DNA of 64,000 bases from a virus, in the IMG/VR virus record IMGVR_UViG_3300034082_004296, positions 62,001 through 126,000 of that record. One strand, given 5' to 3'. Shown one piece after another: positions 15,083-24,409 of this stretch (within the stretch, counting starts at the first letter, position 1; every line of letters begins with the position of its first letter). Below the pieces are notes generated by a model. The model searched no databases. It was not told where the DNA came from and saw only the letters and a list, made by a program, of their open reading frames with translations. The position numbers were made by a program, and so were the translations under genes.

Positions 15083-15948
15083 AGGTTTACGTTTTTAAGA
15101 ATCCAATCATATAGCGGATCAGGTAAGTCAGTTGGCTCATCTTGTCCATCAAAGAGAGATACGAAATTAGAGGTTGGTGTACCGATTATGTTAATTAGAT
15201 CTAGATCGACTTTAGGAATCTCTAAGGGCTCAAACTTACGAGTAATCATCTTCTTTGCGATCTCAAAATGACGCTCGTAGATATGAGAAGAGTTAGCGAT
15301 ATGCGTATATGTACCTAACTCTAATTCAGGATATCCTGCATGGTGACGAAGATGGTTCAGCATCTGCGATTGTAGGATAGCAAAGAATGCAATATCTGTA
15401 GGAAGTCCCAAGATCACATCATTGCTGCGCATGCTCACAGTAAGGTTAAGCTTATTATTTCTGATCTGAAAGATTCCATACATTGTACATACAAAATCCT
15501 TATTTCCTTGTCTCTGATGGGTAGGCAGGTTAAAGTGCAGGACAGCCTGTCGTGAATCCTTGTCTTGAGCTAATGATTCAAGTGCCCATTGATATTGAGT
15601 AAAACCGTGTTCATTCTGGTTATTAAATAGCAGATTGCCGTATGAAGAGTTTACAGTATCATCTTCATTTTTAATAGATTCCCAAAACTTTGCGTATTTT
15701 GCGATATATTCAACATCATTTCTACCCATAAAATACCATAGAAATTCTGCAGCAATATACTTGGATTGAGAAGACCTAAACTCGTTTCTATAGAGACACG
15801 AAAGAGGATCTTCAATCACCAATGCTACATCACACATTTCATTGATCCTCATGTCCCGAGGCTGAGTCACATATTCTGGACTAGTCATCAATTCATGTAA
15901 GAGTTCTTCGTATGCGGCAGCAAAGGAATTTGCTTGAATTATTACCAT
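15079..15948 (-). CDS. Thymidylate synthase-family enzyme, possibly dCMP hydroxymethylase
   Basis: A 289-aa member of the thymidylate synthase / dCMP hydroxymethylase fold. The catalytic cysteine is C154 in KDFVCTMYGIF, followed by VSMRSNDVILGLPTDIAFFA (173-190 region) and SSHIYERHFE. In thymidylate synthases the residue equivalent to E. coli Asn177, which reads the uracil base, is Asn (F-N-I); here it is Asp185 (T-D-I). T4 gp42, the dCMP hydroxymethylase, also has Asp there, and the stretch DF.CT ... MRSNDV resembles gp42 more than cellular ThyA. I therefore infer a dCMP-acting hydroxymethylase is at least as likely as a dUMP methylase. It lies upstream of the dCMP deaminase in one operon. 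The residue after the phosphate-binding Arg133 is Gln instead of Arg. Confidence 0.88.
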   Translation of the reverse strand: MVIIQANSFAAAYEELLHELMTSPEYVTQPRDMRINEMCDVALVIEDPLSCLYRNEFRSSQSKYIAAEFLWYFMGRNDVEYIAKYAKFWESIKNEDDTVNSSYGNLLFNNQNEHGFTQYQWALESLAQDKDSRQAVLHFNLPTHQRQGNKDFVCTMYGIFQIRNNKLNLTVSMRSNDVILGLPTDIAFFAILQSQMLNHLRHHAGYPELELGTYTHIANSSHIYERHFEIAKKMITRKFEPLEIPKVDLDLINIIGTPTSNFVSLFDGQDEPTDLPDPLYDWILKNVNL

Positions 15949-16041
15949 AACTTAGTTTTTATTTTTATACATGTTACTTTTAAAAAGTTTCGATTTTTAA
16001 ATAAAACTTTGCTAGCATCATACAATGTATAACTAGTTTGA

Positions 16042-17709
16042 CTAAATTTTAATTATTTCCATTTCTGAGAAATGATCCTTCTGATTTACTAATATTCGAT
16101 GATCAAAAAGTTCTTCAGGTAGAGATTCATGAGAAACAACAAAGATTGTCATATTATATTTGGTTGAATACTCTTTAAGGATTGATATTGCACGATAAAC
16201 ATTTGTCTTATCTAAAGAACTAAAGATTTCATCAAGAAACATTACGTTCATGGTGCTGTGCTTCATTTTAATTATTTCAATAAACGCAAGCAATACAATA
16301 AGGTTCATCTTTTTTCGCTGCCCACTGGATAAACTCTCAGGAGAGATTTGCATTCCTAAATAAGTAATATGTGGATCAAACTCATTATCGAATTCAAATG
16401 AAAACTTAAATTCTAATTTTTCAGAGATCTCAAGAATCCTAGCATTTAGGGTAGGAATAATTCGGTCAATCATATCACGTTTGATTCCATTTTCAGATAG
16501 AAGATCATCTAAACTTAGTGAAACTGATCTGGTAGAATTTAACTTATCGATTGCGTGTGAATCCTCGCCTATTTGATCCTCTAAGCTCTTAATTATCCCA
16601 GAGATAGAAGATATTTCTTCTGATCCATCATTCTCCTGAGCAGCCTCTAGTGAGGACTCTAAAGCTTGTAATTCAGCCTTCTTATTGAAATAATTAGAAT
16701 CAATATCACCCCGATCTAATAATAATGAAGTTAAGCTCTCATTGATCTCATCAGCTAATTTTTTCTTATTAACTAGTGATTCTTTTAATTTAGTAATCTT
16801 CTCTTCGATCTTTTCTTTTATCTCGATTGAAGAATCAGATTTTAAATCATTAAGACAGTGAGGACATCGGTTTTTAGCGTATATTGTGAGTCGGTTCGAT
16901 AAGTCTCTAATCTCTGAATTTATTGTAATAACCTCCTCTTGAGCGGCTTTATTTGTCTTGGTTTGAGAATCAATTTTATCTTTAAGTTTAGTCTTTAAGA
17001 CTAGAGCTGCAGATACTTCTACCTTTTTATTGGTGATATCAAGGGTAAGCTTATCAGTAAGAGCCTCCTTCTTTTTGCTCAGTCTCTCTTTTAGTGCCTC
17101 AAGTTGAGCTTCATAAGTTTCTAAATTAGATTGACTGCTTTTTAGAGTAGCTGAGTGAATATCAAGATCAGATTTATTTTCCTTCAATTCCTCCTTTACT
17201 CTACTCCGCATATCAGAAAGAATATCAATTCCAAATATTCGATCAACAATTTTTCGTTTATCATCTTTGCTTAGATTTACAAATGATTTAAAATCATCAA
17301 ATGAAAGACTAATAGTATTACAAAAAACTGAAAATGGAATACGTGAAAGTTCCTCTTCAATAAACTCATCGACTTTTCTCTTATCTGGTAGATTAAATTG
17401 AGAGCCGTTTATTTTAATATCACTAAAGTTTGGATCAATTCCTCTGTCAAGCTCAACAATCTCACCAGAGTTGGTAACAAACTTTACGTTAGTATAGGCA
17501 TTTCGATTTATCCAATTTGGGATATCTTTCATTTTACGAATAGCCGAACGTCCATATATTGAGACGGTCAGCGCTTCTTTAATTGAAGATTTACCTGCAC
17601 CATTTTCTCCCTCAACTAGGATTAGTCCTGGTTTATCGTCAAACTTAAATGTTTGTAACATATTACCATAAGATAATATGTTTCTATATGAAAATTCTAT
17701 TAGTCTCAT
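16042..17709 (-). CDS. 46: Recombination endonuclease subunit gp46 (Rad50/SbcC-like)
   Basis: A 555-aa SMC-type ATPase that with gp47 forms the end-resection nuclease used in recombination-dependent replication. Walker A is GENGAGKSS (34-42). Long heptad-rich coiled-coil arms flank a zinc hook CPHC (near residue 280), and the C-terminus has the ABC signature LSSGQRKKMNL and Walker B VMFLDEIFSSLD. The length matches T4 gp46 (560 aa). It abuts the gp47 gene at 17709, the conserved gene pair order. The leader between it and the thymidylate-synthase-family gene (15949-16041) is AT-rich with no gene. Confidence 0.95.
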   Translation of the reverse strand: MRLIEFSYRNILSYGNMLQTFKFDDKPGLILVEGENGAGKSSIKEALTVSIYGRSAIRKMKDIPNWINRNAYTNVKFVTNSGEIVELDRGIDPNFSDIKINGSQFNLPDKRKVDEFIEEELSRIPFSVFCNTISLSFDDFKSFVNLSKDDKRKIVDRIFGIDILSDMRSRVKEELKENKSDLDIHSATLKSSQSNLETYEAQLEALKERLSKKKEALTDKLTLDITNKKVEVSAALVLKTKLKDKIDSQTKTNKAAQEEVITINSEIRDLSNRLTIYAKNRCPHCLNDLKSDSSIEIKEKIEEKITKLKESLVNKKKLADEINESLTSLLLDRGDIDSNYFNKKAELQALESSLEAAQENDGSEEISSISGIIKSLEDQIGEDSHAIDKLNSTRSVSLSLDDLLSENGIKRDMIDRIIPTLNARILEISEKLEFKFSFEFDNEFDPHITYLGMQISPESLSSGQRKKMNLIVLLAFIEIIKMKHSTMNVMFLDEIFSSLDKTNVYRAISILKEYSTKYNMTIFVVSHESLPEELFDHRILVNQKDHFSEMEIIKI

Positions 17710-18818
17710 TAATCGTATTGTTTGGTGTTTCTCAAAGAATCGTAGATTTCTTTAAAACGGTCTACTATTTTTTGAGACTGATGTGATGGAAGATTCATTA
17801 TCTTTATTCTCTCATCAAGTAGAGTAAAGATATTATATTCATAATTTGAATCTATTTCAATATCGCTCTTTTCTCTTAATTGATCCTTTGAATAAGAGCC
17901 TAATTCAAGACGACGATGTCCATAATCTTTTACAAGTTCAGTAAATTGAGATATTGGAAACTTTTTTGAAAATTCAGATTCTATTAAAACATCAATAAAA
18001 TTATTATTGAAGAGTTCACGAATATCTTCAGGAGTCTCATTTAATAGCTCAAAGATATCAAATTTTAGATGTTTTGGAGAAAAGTGATTTGGCACAAATT
18101 TTTCTTGTACTTCTTTTCCACTAACATCTAATACGTAGAAACCTTTAGTGTTTCCTCGATCTCCTCTATCCATTTCATATGGAGTTCCAACATAGAGAAC
18201 ATTTCCTTTTTCTTGGCGAATATGAATATGTCCAGAATAAATTCTAGAGAATGATTGGATATCTTCCGGTTCTAGGCCATGCTCAAGCTTTTGAACTTTA
18301 TTAAAGTTAAATCCTTTAAAATCAGTATGGCAAAATACGTATCTAGCTGAGATATTCTTTTGAATTTGAGCTTTAAGTTCAGGTAGATTCTCAATCCACG
18401 GTAACATTAGAAACTTATGAGAATTTATCGATAATATTTCCGGTTTTGAGTATACTTGGAAATTAGGATATATTTTATCAAATCCTTCTAGTGAATGAGT
18501 ATCAGTTCGATCTTTATAGTATACGTCATGGTTACCAAGAATTACAAAGACTCCTCTTTTAAATTTTTTAGTAAGTACTTCAGCTATCTTTAGGGATAGT
18601 TTATAGATACGTACATTAGTAGATTCCCTAACGTGATTCCAATCACCAACTTGGACAAGTATATCTGTTTCTGGATTAAATCCTTCTTCATCAATCATTT
18701 TAATAAAATGATCAATTAGATATTGACTTTGAATTTCAGACCATTCAACTGAATTGTTTCGTATACCTAGGTGAAGATCACCAAGTACAAATATTTTTCG
18801 AATATTGTCTAATTTCAT
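17709..18818 (-). CDS. 47: Recombination endonuclease subunit gp47 (Mre11/SbcD-like)
   Basis: A 369-aa metallophosphoesterase nuclease partner of gp46. The phosphodiesterase motifs are GDLHLGI (13-19), QVGDWNH, VILGNHDVYY, FCHTDFKG and YSGHIHIRQ, which supply the two-metal centre. The length is near T4 gp47 (339 aa). The start overlaps the 75-aa gene stop by 4 nt and the stop touches the gp46 start, so the two subunits are translated together. Confidence 0.95.
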   Translation of the reverse strand: MKLDNIRKIFVLGDLHLGIRNNSVEWSEIQSQYLIDHFIKMIDEEGFNPETDILVQVGDWNHVRESTNVRIYKLSLKIAEVLTKKFKRGVFVILGNHDVYYKDRTDTHSLEGFDKIYPNFQVYSKPEILSINSHKFLMLPWIENLPELKAQIQKNISARYVFCHTDFKGFNFNKVQKLEHGLEPEDIQSFSRIYSGHIHIRQEKGNVLYVGTPYEMDRGDRGNTKGFYVLDVSGKEVQEKFVPNHFSPKHLKFDIFELLNETPEDIRELFNNNFIDVLIESEFSKKFPISQFTELVKDYGHRRLELGSYSKDQLREKSDIEIDSNYEYNIFTLLDERIKIMNLPSHQSQKIVDRFKEIYDSLRNTKQYD

Positions 18819-19042
18819 CCTTGAGTTGCTAACTGGTCAATATCTATTACTTTTGAAATACTCGTAAGTTTTGCTAAAAACGCAGTAAGAGCAGCAGGGG
18901 TCGCAAAAGTATAAGTGGTTGGCAGGATTGAGTTAGCATCATAGAACGTTATGTCGGTTGATGAAGTCTGTTCATACCGATATACTTGCTCAAGGTTAAG
19001 ATATACTGATCCACCTGTGTGAGTTAATTTTATCCAAATCAT
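18815..19042 (-). CDS. Hypothetical protein, 75 aa
   Basis: A small protein with predicted beta-strands at the N-terminus (WIKLTHTGGSVYLNLEQVYRY, read in parts) and a helix at the end. I have no family for it. It overlaps gp47's start by 4 nt and the 181-aa gene's stop by 1 nt, so it is embedded in the recombination operon. Confidence 0.7.
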   Translation of the reverse strand: MIWIKLTHTGGSVYLNLEQVYRYEQTSSTDITFYDANSILPTTYTFATPAALTAFLAKLTSISKVIDIDQLATQG

Positions 19043-19587
19043 TAGTGTATTCTTTTTTTATGCATTTTTCCTTCTAGGAATTGGTATTTTTTATTTAGTT
19101 CAATGATTAGTATTTCCTGAATCTCAGTTTCAAGGGAATCAAAGATCTTTTTATATTCCATTGAAGATATTGAAGAGATTGCTTCTAAAATATAGATTGG
19201 ACTATAGAAAGTAATGCCCTTATTAGTAACGTCCAAGTTTTCATGAACCCTATTAAAAATCAGGTTAATGTCCTCCTTTGAAAATCTTATTTTTGCAACG
19301 GAGGAGTTTTTGTCGGTCAGCTCACTAACATACTTGCTTAATACATCGTCAGTCTTTAAAAAATCAAAGATTATATCAAGTATAAATGAAGATTCGAGCT
19401 GCTCCTCATAATCATAAAGATCCTTTAGATAATTATCGGAATAATCGGAAGATACTGATATCTTTTTTGAAAACTCATACTCATCAGAGTCTCTAAGCTT
19501 GTCTCCATTATAATAACTATTATTAAATATTTTATCTTCTCTTACCTGGTCGTCAGAGTTTTCTTCTGTGAATTCTTCGGTGCTCAT
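19042..19587 (-). CDS. Hypothetical acidic protein, 181 aa
   Basis: No family is recognised. The N-terminal 60 residues are acidic and disordered-looking (Ser/Asp/Glu/Tyr-rich); the rest is predicted helical. It sits between the replicative helicase gene and the gp47/gp46 pair, in the same direction and with 14 nt to the helicase stop. T4 has helicase-loading and primase functions near gene 41, but nothing in this sequence identifies either. Confidence 0.7.
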   Translation of the reverse strand: MSTEEFTEENSDDQVREDKIFNNSYYNGDKLRDSDEYEFSKKISVSSDYSDNYLKDLYDYEEQLESSFILDIIFDFLKTDDVLSKYVSELTDKNSSVAKIRFSKEDINLIFNRVHENLDVTNKGITFYSPIYILEAISSISSMEYKKIFDSLETEIQEILIIELNKKYQFLEGKMHKKRIH

Positions 19588-19601
19588 TCATAAAGATTAT
19601 T

Positions 19602-21086
19602 TTATATTGAATTAAAGAGAGCGTCATAGTCGTCCTCAATTAAGTTTTCATTTACAAACGATGGAGAGGCATTAGTTATTTCAGAGTATTCTGATCTTAA
19701 CTCATCTGCCATTCGACTCACTTCTTCATCGTCGCTATAGAATTCGCTGTTTTGTCCAACTTCTTCAGAAAGTCTAAAGTAGTCCTTATGCATAGTATAA
19801 AACTTGTAACTTTCTTCGTAACCGTTGTCTCTATTCGCAATCACTTTGATTTTCATTCTACTCTCTAATGGACTTCTCATAAGACCAAATAGAGCGTCAA
19901 CTGTGTGGATTAGACCAAATGACTCAGCTACTGAATCCATACCCAAATCAAAGTTGTCAATGTCTTCTCTACGAATCTGAGTAGCACTAATAACACACCA
20001 TTCATTTCGCATAGCAACACCTCTAAGTTCTTCAGAGATTGCTTTGATCTTTTCATATAGGCCGTTTTGAGTGTTGATTGGTTTAAGTAGGTTTAAGTAA
20101 TCAACAACGATGACTTTAAATTTTCGATTCATCTTTTGTTCTAGTCGAACAAAATAATTCTCAATGTCGATTGCAGTTGCGCCACCGGTTGGAAATTCTT
20201 TGATAACAAGTTCACCAATAGTTTGACCTGAAGCCTTAAGTTCATTTATCTTTTTCTCAATTAGCTTAGCTGCATGTTCGTCTGTGATATTAGCATAATC
20301 TTCAGACTTGATGTTTAAAATATTTGAACCGATTCTTTTCATATAGGCACGATCAGCTAATTCTACCGTGACTAGTCCAGTTGCATTTCCAGTCAAGAAT
20401 GATCGAGCTGCAATATTTCCAAGCACCATTGATTTTCCAACCTTTGGTCTACCTTGAAAAACAACTAGCGCTTTTGAATTCCAGCCACCACCCTGTACCT
20501 TATCTAAGAATGGAAATCCAGTAGGACTACCTGATTTAGAAATTTGGATATGGGATTCAGGGTTAAAGAAATTTAAACCAGTATCTGCGCTAGAAAAATT
20601 TAGAGCAAGCTTACTACTAATATCATTTCTGATTTTTTCAGAAATCTTATCAATATTTCCAGGATCAATTGGGGTAGTCTTTAAATAAGTAAGAAGATCA
20701 AATACTGTTAGGTTTAGATTTCTTAGAAGAATAAACGACCTAACGTACTTATAAAGATAATCATAATTGTATTCGGTCAAGTTAAAGGCATATAACTCAT
20801 TAAACTCGTCATCATTTAGATTAACATGAGAAAGATCAAGGTAACTCTTTAATTCCTTTCGGTTTGGAATCTTTTCGTATTCTTTAAAAAACTTAACGGC
20901 TGCCTTAAATGACTCCTGTCGATCATCCTCATTAAAATAGCTAGGCTTCATCATTGTGATTAGCTCTTCTCTTCTTAACGAATCATGATTGGATGGACGT
21001 AGGTCATTTATGTCATTCTCAGAATTAAGAATAAAATTCCAAACCATCTTTTCAAGAGAGTCAATATTTTCTGTAAAATCAATCAT
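19602..21086 (-). CDS. 41: Replicative DNA helicase (T4 gp41 / DnaB-like)
   Basis: A 494-aa hexameric 5'-3' replicative helicase. The N-terminal domain (to about 165) is helical as in DnaB/gp41. The RecA-like core has Walker A GRPKVGKS (212-219), VTVELADRAYMKRIGSNIL, Walker B VIVVDYLNLL, and ISATQIRRED with the sensor glutamine. The C-terminal tail is acidic and could bind partners. It overlaps the upstream 112-aa gene by 8 nt. No DnaG- or gp61-like primase is visible in the window. Confidence 0.93.
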   Translation of the reverse strand: MIDFTENIDSLEKMVWNFILNSENDINDLRPSNHDSLRREELITMMKPSYFNEDDRQESFKAAVKFFKEYEKIPNRKELKSYLDLSHVNLNDDEFNELYAFNLTEYNYDYLYKYVRSFILLRNLNLTVFDLLTYLKTTPIDPGNIDKISEKIRNDISSKLALNFSSADTGLNFFNPESHIQISKSGSPTGFPFLDKVQGGGWNSKALVVFQGRPKVGKSMVLGNIAARSFLTGNATGLVTVELADRAYMKRIGSNILNIKSEDYANITDEHAAKLIEKKINELKASGQTIGELVIKEFPTGGATAIDIENYFVRLEQKMNRKFKVIVVDYLNLLKPINTQNGLYEKIKAISEELRGVAMRNEWCVISATQIRREDIDNFDLGMDSVAESFGLIHTVDALFGLMRSPLESRMKIKVIANRDNGYEESYKFYTMHKDYFRLSEEVGQNSEFYSDDEEVSRMADELRSEYSEITNASPSFVNENLIEDDYDALFNSI

Positions 21087-21417
21087 TCGTTAAGTAAAAA
21101 TAAGTTAATCCTTTTTTTGTAAAATAGATGAATTCTCCTTGAGTAGTAAGATATTCTTCGTTGATCATCGTCTTTAATGATTTAACTAAGTTTGTCTTAA
21201 AAGTTTCATCTTTTATCCTTTCACCAAAAACGTATTTTAGAGACTTGGATGAAAACTTTATGCCATCCGGGTCAATATCCTTGTCTTTGGAAGCAGCAAC
21301 CCTTATAATGTACTGTAGGATCTCAAAAAGGAGGGTAAACTCATCGCTCAATCCCTCCTCATTATATAAGTTCAGATAATACTTTATCGGTAGATCAGAA
21401 CGTAGATTCATCGTCAT
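21079..21417 (-). CDS. Hypothetical protein, 112 aa, possible winged-helix
   Basis: A small basic protein between UvsX and the helicase, overlapping both neighbours (23 nt and 8 nt). The C-terminal half (LVKSLKTMINEEYLTTQGE then FIYFTKKGLTYF) has the helix-turn-strand-strand pattern of winged-helix proteins. Its position next to gene 41 makes a helicase-loading or accessory role imaginable, but it is half the size of T4 gp59 and I see no clear similarity. Confidence 0.7.
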   Translation of the reverse strand: MTMNLRSDLPIKYYLNLYNEEGLSDEFTLLFEILQYIIRVAASKDKDIDPDGIKFSSKSLKYVFGERIKDETFKTNLVKSLKTMINEEYLTTQGEFIYFTKKGLTYFYLTND

Positions 21418-22597
21418 CGTTTAAATCATTAAGTTCACTTGTCTCTAATAGATCAATTTCATCTTGTGTTTCTGGGAATTTAAAGGTAGGCTTAATTACT
21501 TTTTCATCAAGTTCCAATAGTACGTCATGAGTAAATAATCGAGCTGAAAAAAATTCTTTGACTTGTACTAAATCACCATTGTGTCGAATAACATAATTTT
21601 TTCCAAGTTTCTTTGGTAGAAAATAGAATTTTTCTCCATCTACTTCAAATTCTGAACAGATTGATTGTTCGTCTGCTTTAAGCTTTGAAAACTCTTTTTC
21701 AGTCAATTTATTTCCTCGACCTACTCCACAATTTTCCCAACTAACAAACTGTTCAAGACCAACATATTGATTCATACCTTTATGGAAAGAGATATGGAAT
21801 TCAATGTCGATTGGTTTAGCTAAACGATTCTTTCTAGTCTTGGACCTAACGATAATTCCAGTAGTGGTTTTGGCATCGTCTCTTAAGGTACCTTTACTCA
21901 ACATCAAGATTATTGAAGCTGAAAACTCAGGACCACCACCACCAGACATTCCTTTAGGAGTGTATTGATCCATCGACGCATATGTGTGATTTGTAAAAAT
22001 AAATGGAACTTTTAAGTTAGATAGTTCAAGAGTAAATGACTTGAATAGAGATCTCATCTCTTTAGAACGAAGTCCCATATCTGATGCATTTTTACCAGCA
22101 TCCATGTCTCGCTTGCTCTTATCTGTATCCAACATTCCGACTGAATCTACAAAGATCGCAGCCTTTAATCCTGGATTTTCTCTCATCGTTTCGATAAAAT
22201 CATTGATAAAGAACTTAACATCACTGATTAAACCCATACGAAGGTATTTTAATTTTTCTAGATCTACTCCAAACTTAGTGTAGTCAGACCGGTCAATTGC
22301 ACCCTCAGTATCGATATAGAAAACGAAATAGTCTTTCTTTTGAAGTTCACGAACAGCATTTAAACAAAGAAATGTTTTACCTGCACCAGAGTCTCCAGCA
22401 ATTCCAATACTTCGAGTGTTTGGATATCCTCCAAATACTGAACCTGAAATTTGTGCATTTAAAAGATAATTTCCAGTTGGAATATAATCATCAATGTCGG
22501 AGAATCCCATTAAGGTGACTTTGGACTTTACTTTCTTTTCTAATAGATCATTGAACTTATTAAAAGCATTAATTGCGTCATTTGTTGACTTTGCCAT
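21395..22597 (-). CDS. uvsX: RecA-like recombinase UvsX
   Basis: A 400-aa strand-exchange recombinase. Walker A is GDSGAGKTF (68-76) and Walker B AIFVDSVGML; FIFTNHTYASMDQYTPKG is followed by a glycine-rich DNA-binding loop (MSGGGGPEFS). The length is close to T4 UvsX (391 aa), and the acidic C-terminal tail (NDLNDDDESTF) resembles that of UvsX, which modulates filament binding. The product would act with the SSB and gp46/47 in recombination-dependent replication. It overlaps the next gene by 23 nt; a 45-nt AT-rich leader precedes its ATG. Confidence 0.95.
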   Translation of the reverse strand: MAKSTNDAINAFNKFNDLLEKKVKSKVTLMGFSDIDDYIPTGNYLLNAQISGSVFGGYPNTRSIGIAGDSGAGKTFLCLNAVRELQKKDYFVFYIDTEGAIDRSDYTKFGVDLEKLKYLRMGLISDVKFFINDFIETMRENPGLKAAIFVDSVGMLDTDKSKRDMDAGKNASDMGLRSKEMRSLFKSFTLELSNLKVPFIFTNHTYASMDQYTPKGMSGGGGPEFSASIILMLSKGTLRDDAKTTTGIIVRSKTRKNRLAKPIDIEFHISFHKGMNQYVGLEQFVSWENCGVGRGNKLTEKEFSKLKADEQSICSEFEVDGEKFYFLPKKLGKNYVIRHNGDLVQVKEFFSARLFTHDVLLELDEKVIKPTFKFPETQDEIDLLETSELNDLNDDDESTF

Positions 22598-22642
22598 AAT
22601 TAATTTGTTTTAATATATTCTACTAGAGAATGGGCAAAAGTT

Positions 22643-23200
22643 CTATTCAGAGATGTATGAAAGTAATAAAATAGAACAGGATAAGGCTAACGTATCGCAT
22701 ATCTCTCCTCTCATGACTCTGCTAAATCTTACTTTATCTATAGAGTGAAGCTTTGATTCGGGATTAAGAACTTTTGCTGTAAATCCGGACGGTTCATCGC
22801 TATAATTAGTTAGGTTGACTGCATAACACTTATAAGTCTTAGTAAAAGGAACAGTATGTTGGATTTGACCTAAATAAAAAATATCATTTACATCAATATC
22901 ATTCAATCCAAGTTCATGGTCTATGCAATCTGATAGAGACTCATGATAGGTGTTAAATTCGTCTGGTTCAAGTGTAGTTGTGATGCATCGATGGTTTTCT
23001 CCATCCAATACATAATCGTGATATTTAGCTAAGTATAAGTTTTTTATTTGGCCGTTTTCATTAACGTCAAAAGGAAGCAAACATATTGCTTCCTTTGAGG
23101 ATGAAATTCTTTTAAAGCTTCCCTTGTCTCCAGTGAAACTTAGAATCTTAAACTTATCGTCTGAATATTCTTCTTTTGAATTAAACTGATCATTCTTCAT
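22643..23200 (-). CDS. Hypothetical protein, possible degenerate Nudix fold, 185 aa
   Basis: I am not sure of the family. Residues 35-135 run AICLLPFDVNENGQ, YLAKYHDYVL, then ESLSDCIDHELGL and VPFTKTYKCYAVNLT. This order of strands, with a helix ending HELGL, recalls Nudix hydrolases whose box normally ends REUxEExGU, but the key Arg and one Glu are missing. It is therefore either an inactive Nudix-like protein or an unrelated fold. It overlaps the upstream gene by 11 nt and ends before UvsX. Confidence 0.7.
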   Translation of the reverse strand: MKNDQFNSKEEYSDDKFKILSFTGDKGSFKRISSSKEAICLLPFDVNENGQIKNLYLAKYHDYVLDGENHRCITTTLEPDEFNTYHESLSDCIDHELGLNDIDVNDIFYLGQIQHTVPFTKTYKCYAVNLTNYSDEPSGFTAKVLNPESKLHSIDKVRFSRVMRGEICDTLALSCSILLLSYISE

Positions 23201-23828
23201 GGATCTCGGTGATATTTACAGTAGGTCCAGACTTGCTTCTCTGAGTTTTTAGTGGAACCACCATGTCTGAGATAGCTGACTGTATTACAGTTTTATTTAT
23301 CGCTCGAAAAACGTAATCAGATAATTCACTTAAAAACTTTTCTTTGTCCTTAGCGTTACTATACATCATCTTTAGAAAATCCTGTTCAGGAAGATTCATA
23401 GTTACTTGAAGATCTATTTTACGCTCTTCTGAATTAAACATCTCAAACATATTAGTAGTAGGCTGAGCCTGTTGAAAATGTCGAGGCTGAGCATCACCAT
23501 TTTGTTCTAAAGAATTTGGCGGCATTGTCTGAGTTTGATTTACTCTAGGTTGAACAGTCGGTCTCTTTGGTCCAGAAATGGATTCAACTTCTGCTTTACT
23601 TAAAGGCTGCATGTCTCCATGTATCATGAGTAGACTTGTATTAAGTTGAGCAGTATCTACACTTGACCCATCATCAAATAGGGCAAAGAATCGGTCTCCC
23701 CTAGGCTCAATATTTCTGCAGGTAACAACTTTGCCTAATAATTCAGGACGATTTGTCTTGATCCACTGAAATTTTGCTCCAGAAAAGTTTTCCATTAAGG
23801 AAATTAGTTTATTTTCATCAAATTGCAT
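23190..23828 (-). CDS. Hypothetical protein, 212 aa
   Basis: I do not recognise this protein. The start was placed at the ATG at 23828 (MQFDENKLISLMENFSG), 16 nt after the upstream stop; an in-frame ATG at 23912 would add 28 basic residues and overlap the upstream gene by 68 nt. An N-terminal beta-rich domain (GKVVTCRNIEPRGDRFFALF, KOW/SH3-like) is followed by a Gln/Pro/Asn-rich linker and a helical C-terminal domain. It lies between the polymerase gene cluster and UvsX. Confidence 0.7.
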   Translation of the reverse strand: MQFDENKLISLMENFSGAKFQWIKTNRPELLGKVVTCRNIEPRGDRFFALFDDGSSVDTAQLNTSLLMIHGDMQPLSKAEVESISGPKRPTVQPRVNQTQTMPPNSLEQNGDAQPRHFQQAQPTTNMFEMFNSEERKIDLQVTMNLPEQDFLKMMYSNAKDKEKFLSELSDYVFRAINKTVIQSAISDMVVPLKTQRSKSGPTVNITEIHEE

Positions 23829-23844
23829 CTGATCTTGATTTTTT

Positions 23845-24177
23845 TTAGGAATTAAGTTCTTCCATAGTTGAGGCAGTCTTATTCTCCTCAATAGCTTTAA
23901 TAAATTCTTCATCTAACGAACCATTATTTGGAAGATTTGAGTCTGGTTGAACCAGTGTGATTGTTGAAAAGTGATCTGCTGGAATAGGATCAATCGACTT
24001 ATTCCATAGTGGATTATACATTTCGCCAGTTGAGCGATTTATTGCAAACTTATCTTTGCTTGTAGGCAAAGCTGCCATCTTTTTTCTAACCTCCTTGATT
24101 TGTTGAGGAGATGGTGAATTTTTACATGCGTCTAGAAATCCTTCTAGCCAGTTTACAAAATCTTGTGTTGTGTTCAT
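23845..24177 (-). CDS. Hypothetical protein with FxxWLxGFLDA motif, 110 aa
   Basis: The N-terminus DFVNWLEGFLDACKNSPSPQ followed by a helix QIKEVRKKMAAL matches a motif common to small uncharacterised proteins of many phages; the molecular role is not known. The C-terminal half is polar and probably disordered. It is translated in the polymerase operon, 1 nt after the upstream stop. Confidence 0.75.
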   Translation of the reverse strand: MNTTQDFVNWLEGFLDACKNSPSPQQIKEVRKKMAALPTSKDKFAINRSTGEMYNPLWNKSIDPIPADHFSTITLVQPDSNLPNNGSLDEEFIKAIEENKTASTMEELNS

Positions 24178-24178
24178 A

Positions 24179-24409
24179 TTAATCGGTTATTTTAAAATTT
24201 ATCTCTTCTTTTAGTTTTTCAATGTCTAAATCATCTGCAGTGTCTGCATTTAGGACAGTCAGTGTCAGCTTTTCGATATCACTGGATCGATATGCTATCA
24301 CATAATAGTCAGTTAATTTATCTTCTAATTGAGCAATTGACTTATTAATGGGTTGTAGTTGAGTTATTGAATCTTCCGGAAAAGCAACTACGAGTATTGG
24401 CTTTGCCAT
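24179..24409 (-). CDS. Hypothetical protein, 76 aa
   Basis: A small acidic protein (MAKPILVVAFPEDSITQL at the start) with an alpha/beta appearance. Its ATG overlaps the polymerase fragment's stop (TAATG), so it is translationally coupled to it. It contains no polymerase motif, so it is not the missing C-terminal half. The function is unknown. Confidence 0.7.
   Translation of the reverse strand: MAKPILVVAFPEDSITQLQPINKSIAQLEDKLTDYYVIAYRSSDIEKLTLTVLNADTADDLDIEKLKEEINFKITD

Noticed and set aside
21079-21417. Calling the 112-aa protein a gp59-type helicase loader because of its position
   Set aside because: It is half the size of gp59 and shows no matching motif; position alone is not enough.
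22643-23200. Calling the 185-aa protein a Nudix hydrolase
   Set aside because: The Nudix box lacks the Arg and one of the Glu residues; I kept it as hypothetical with a possible degenerate Nudix fold.
23291-23301. A GATAAATAAAA string on the minus strand inside the 212-aa gene
   Set aside because: It is deep in coding sequence with no gene start nearby; treated as chance.
24179-24409. The 76-aa gene after the polymerase fragment as its missing C-terminal half
   Set aside because: It is far too short and has none of the motif B, motif C or thumb features.
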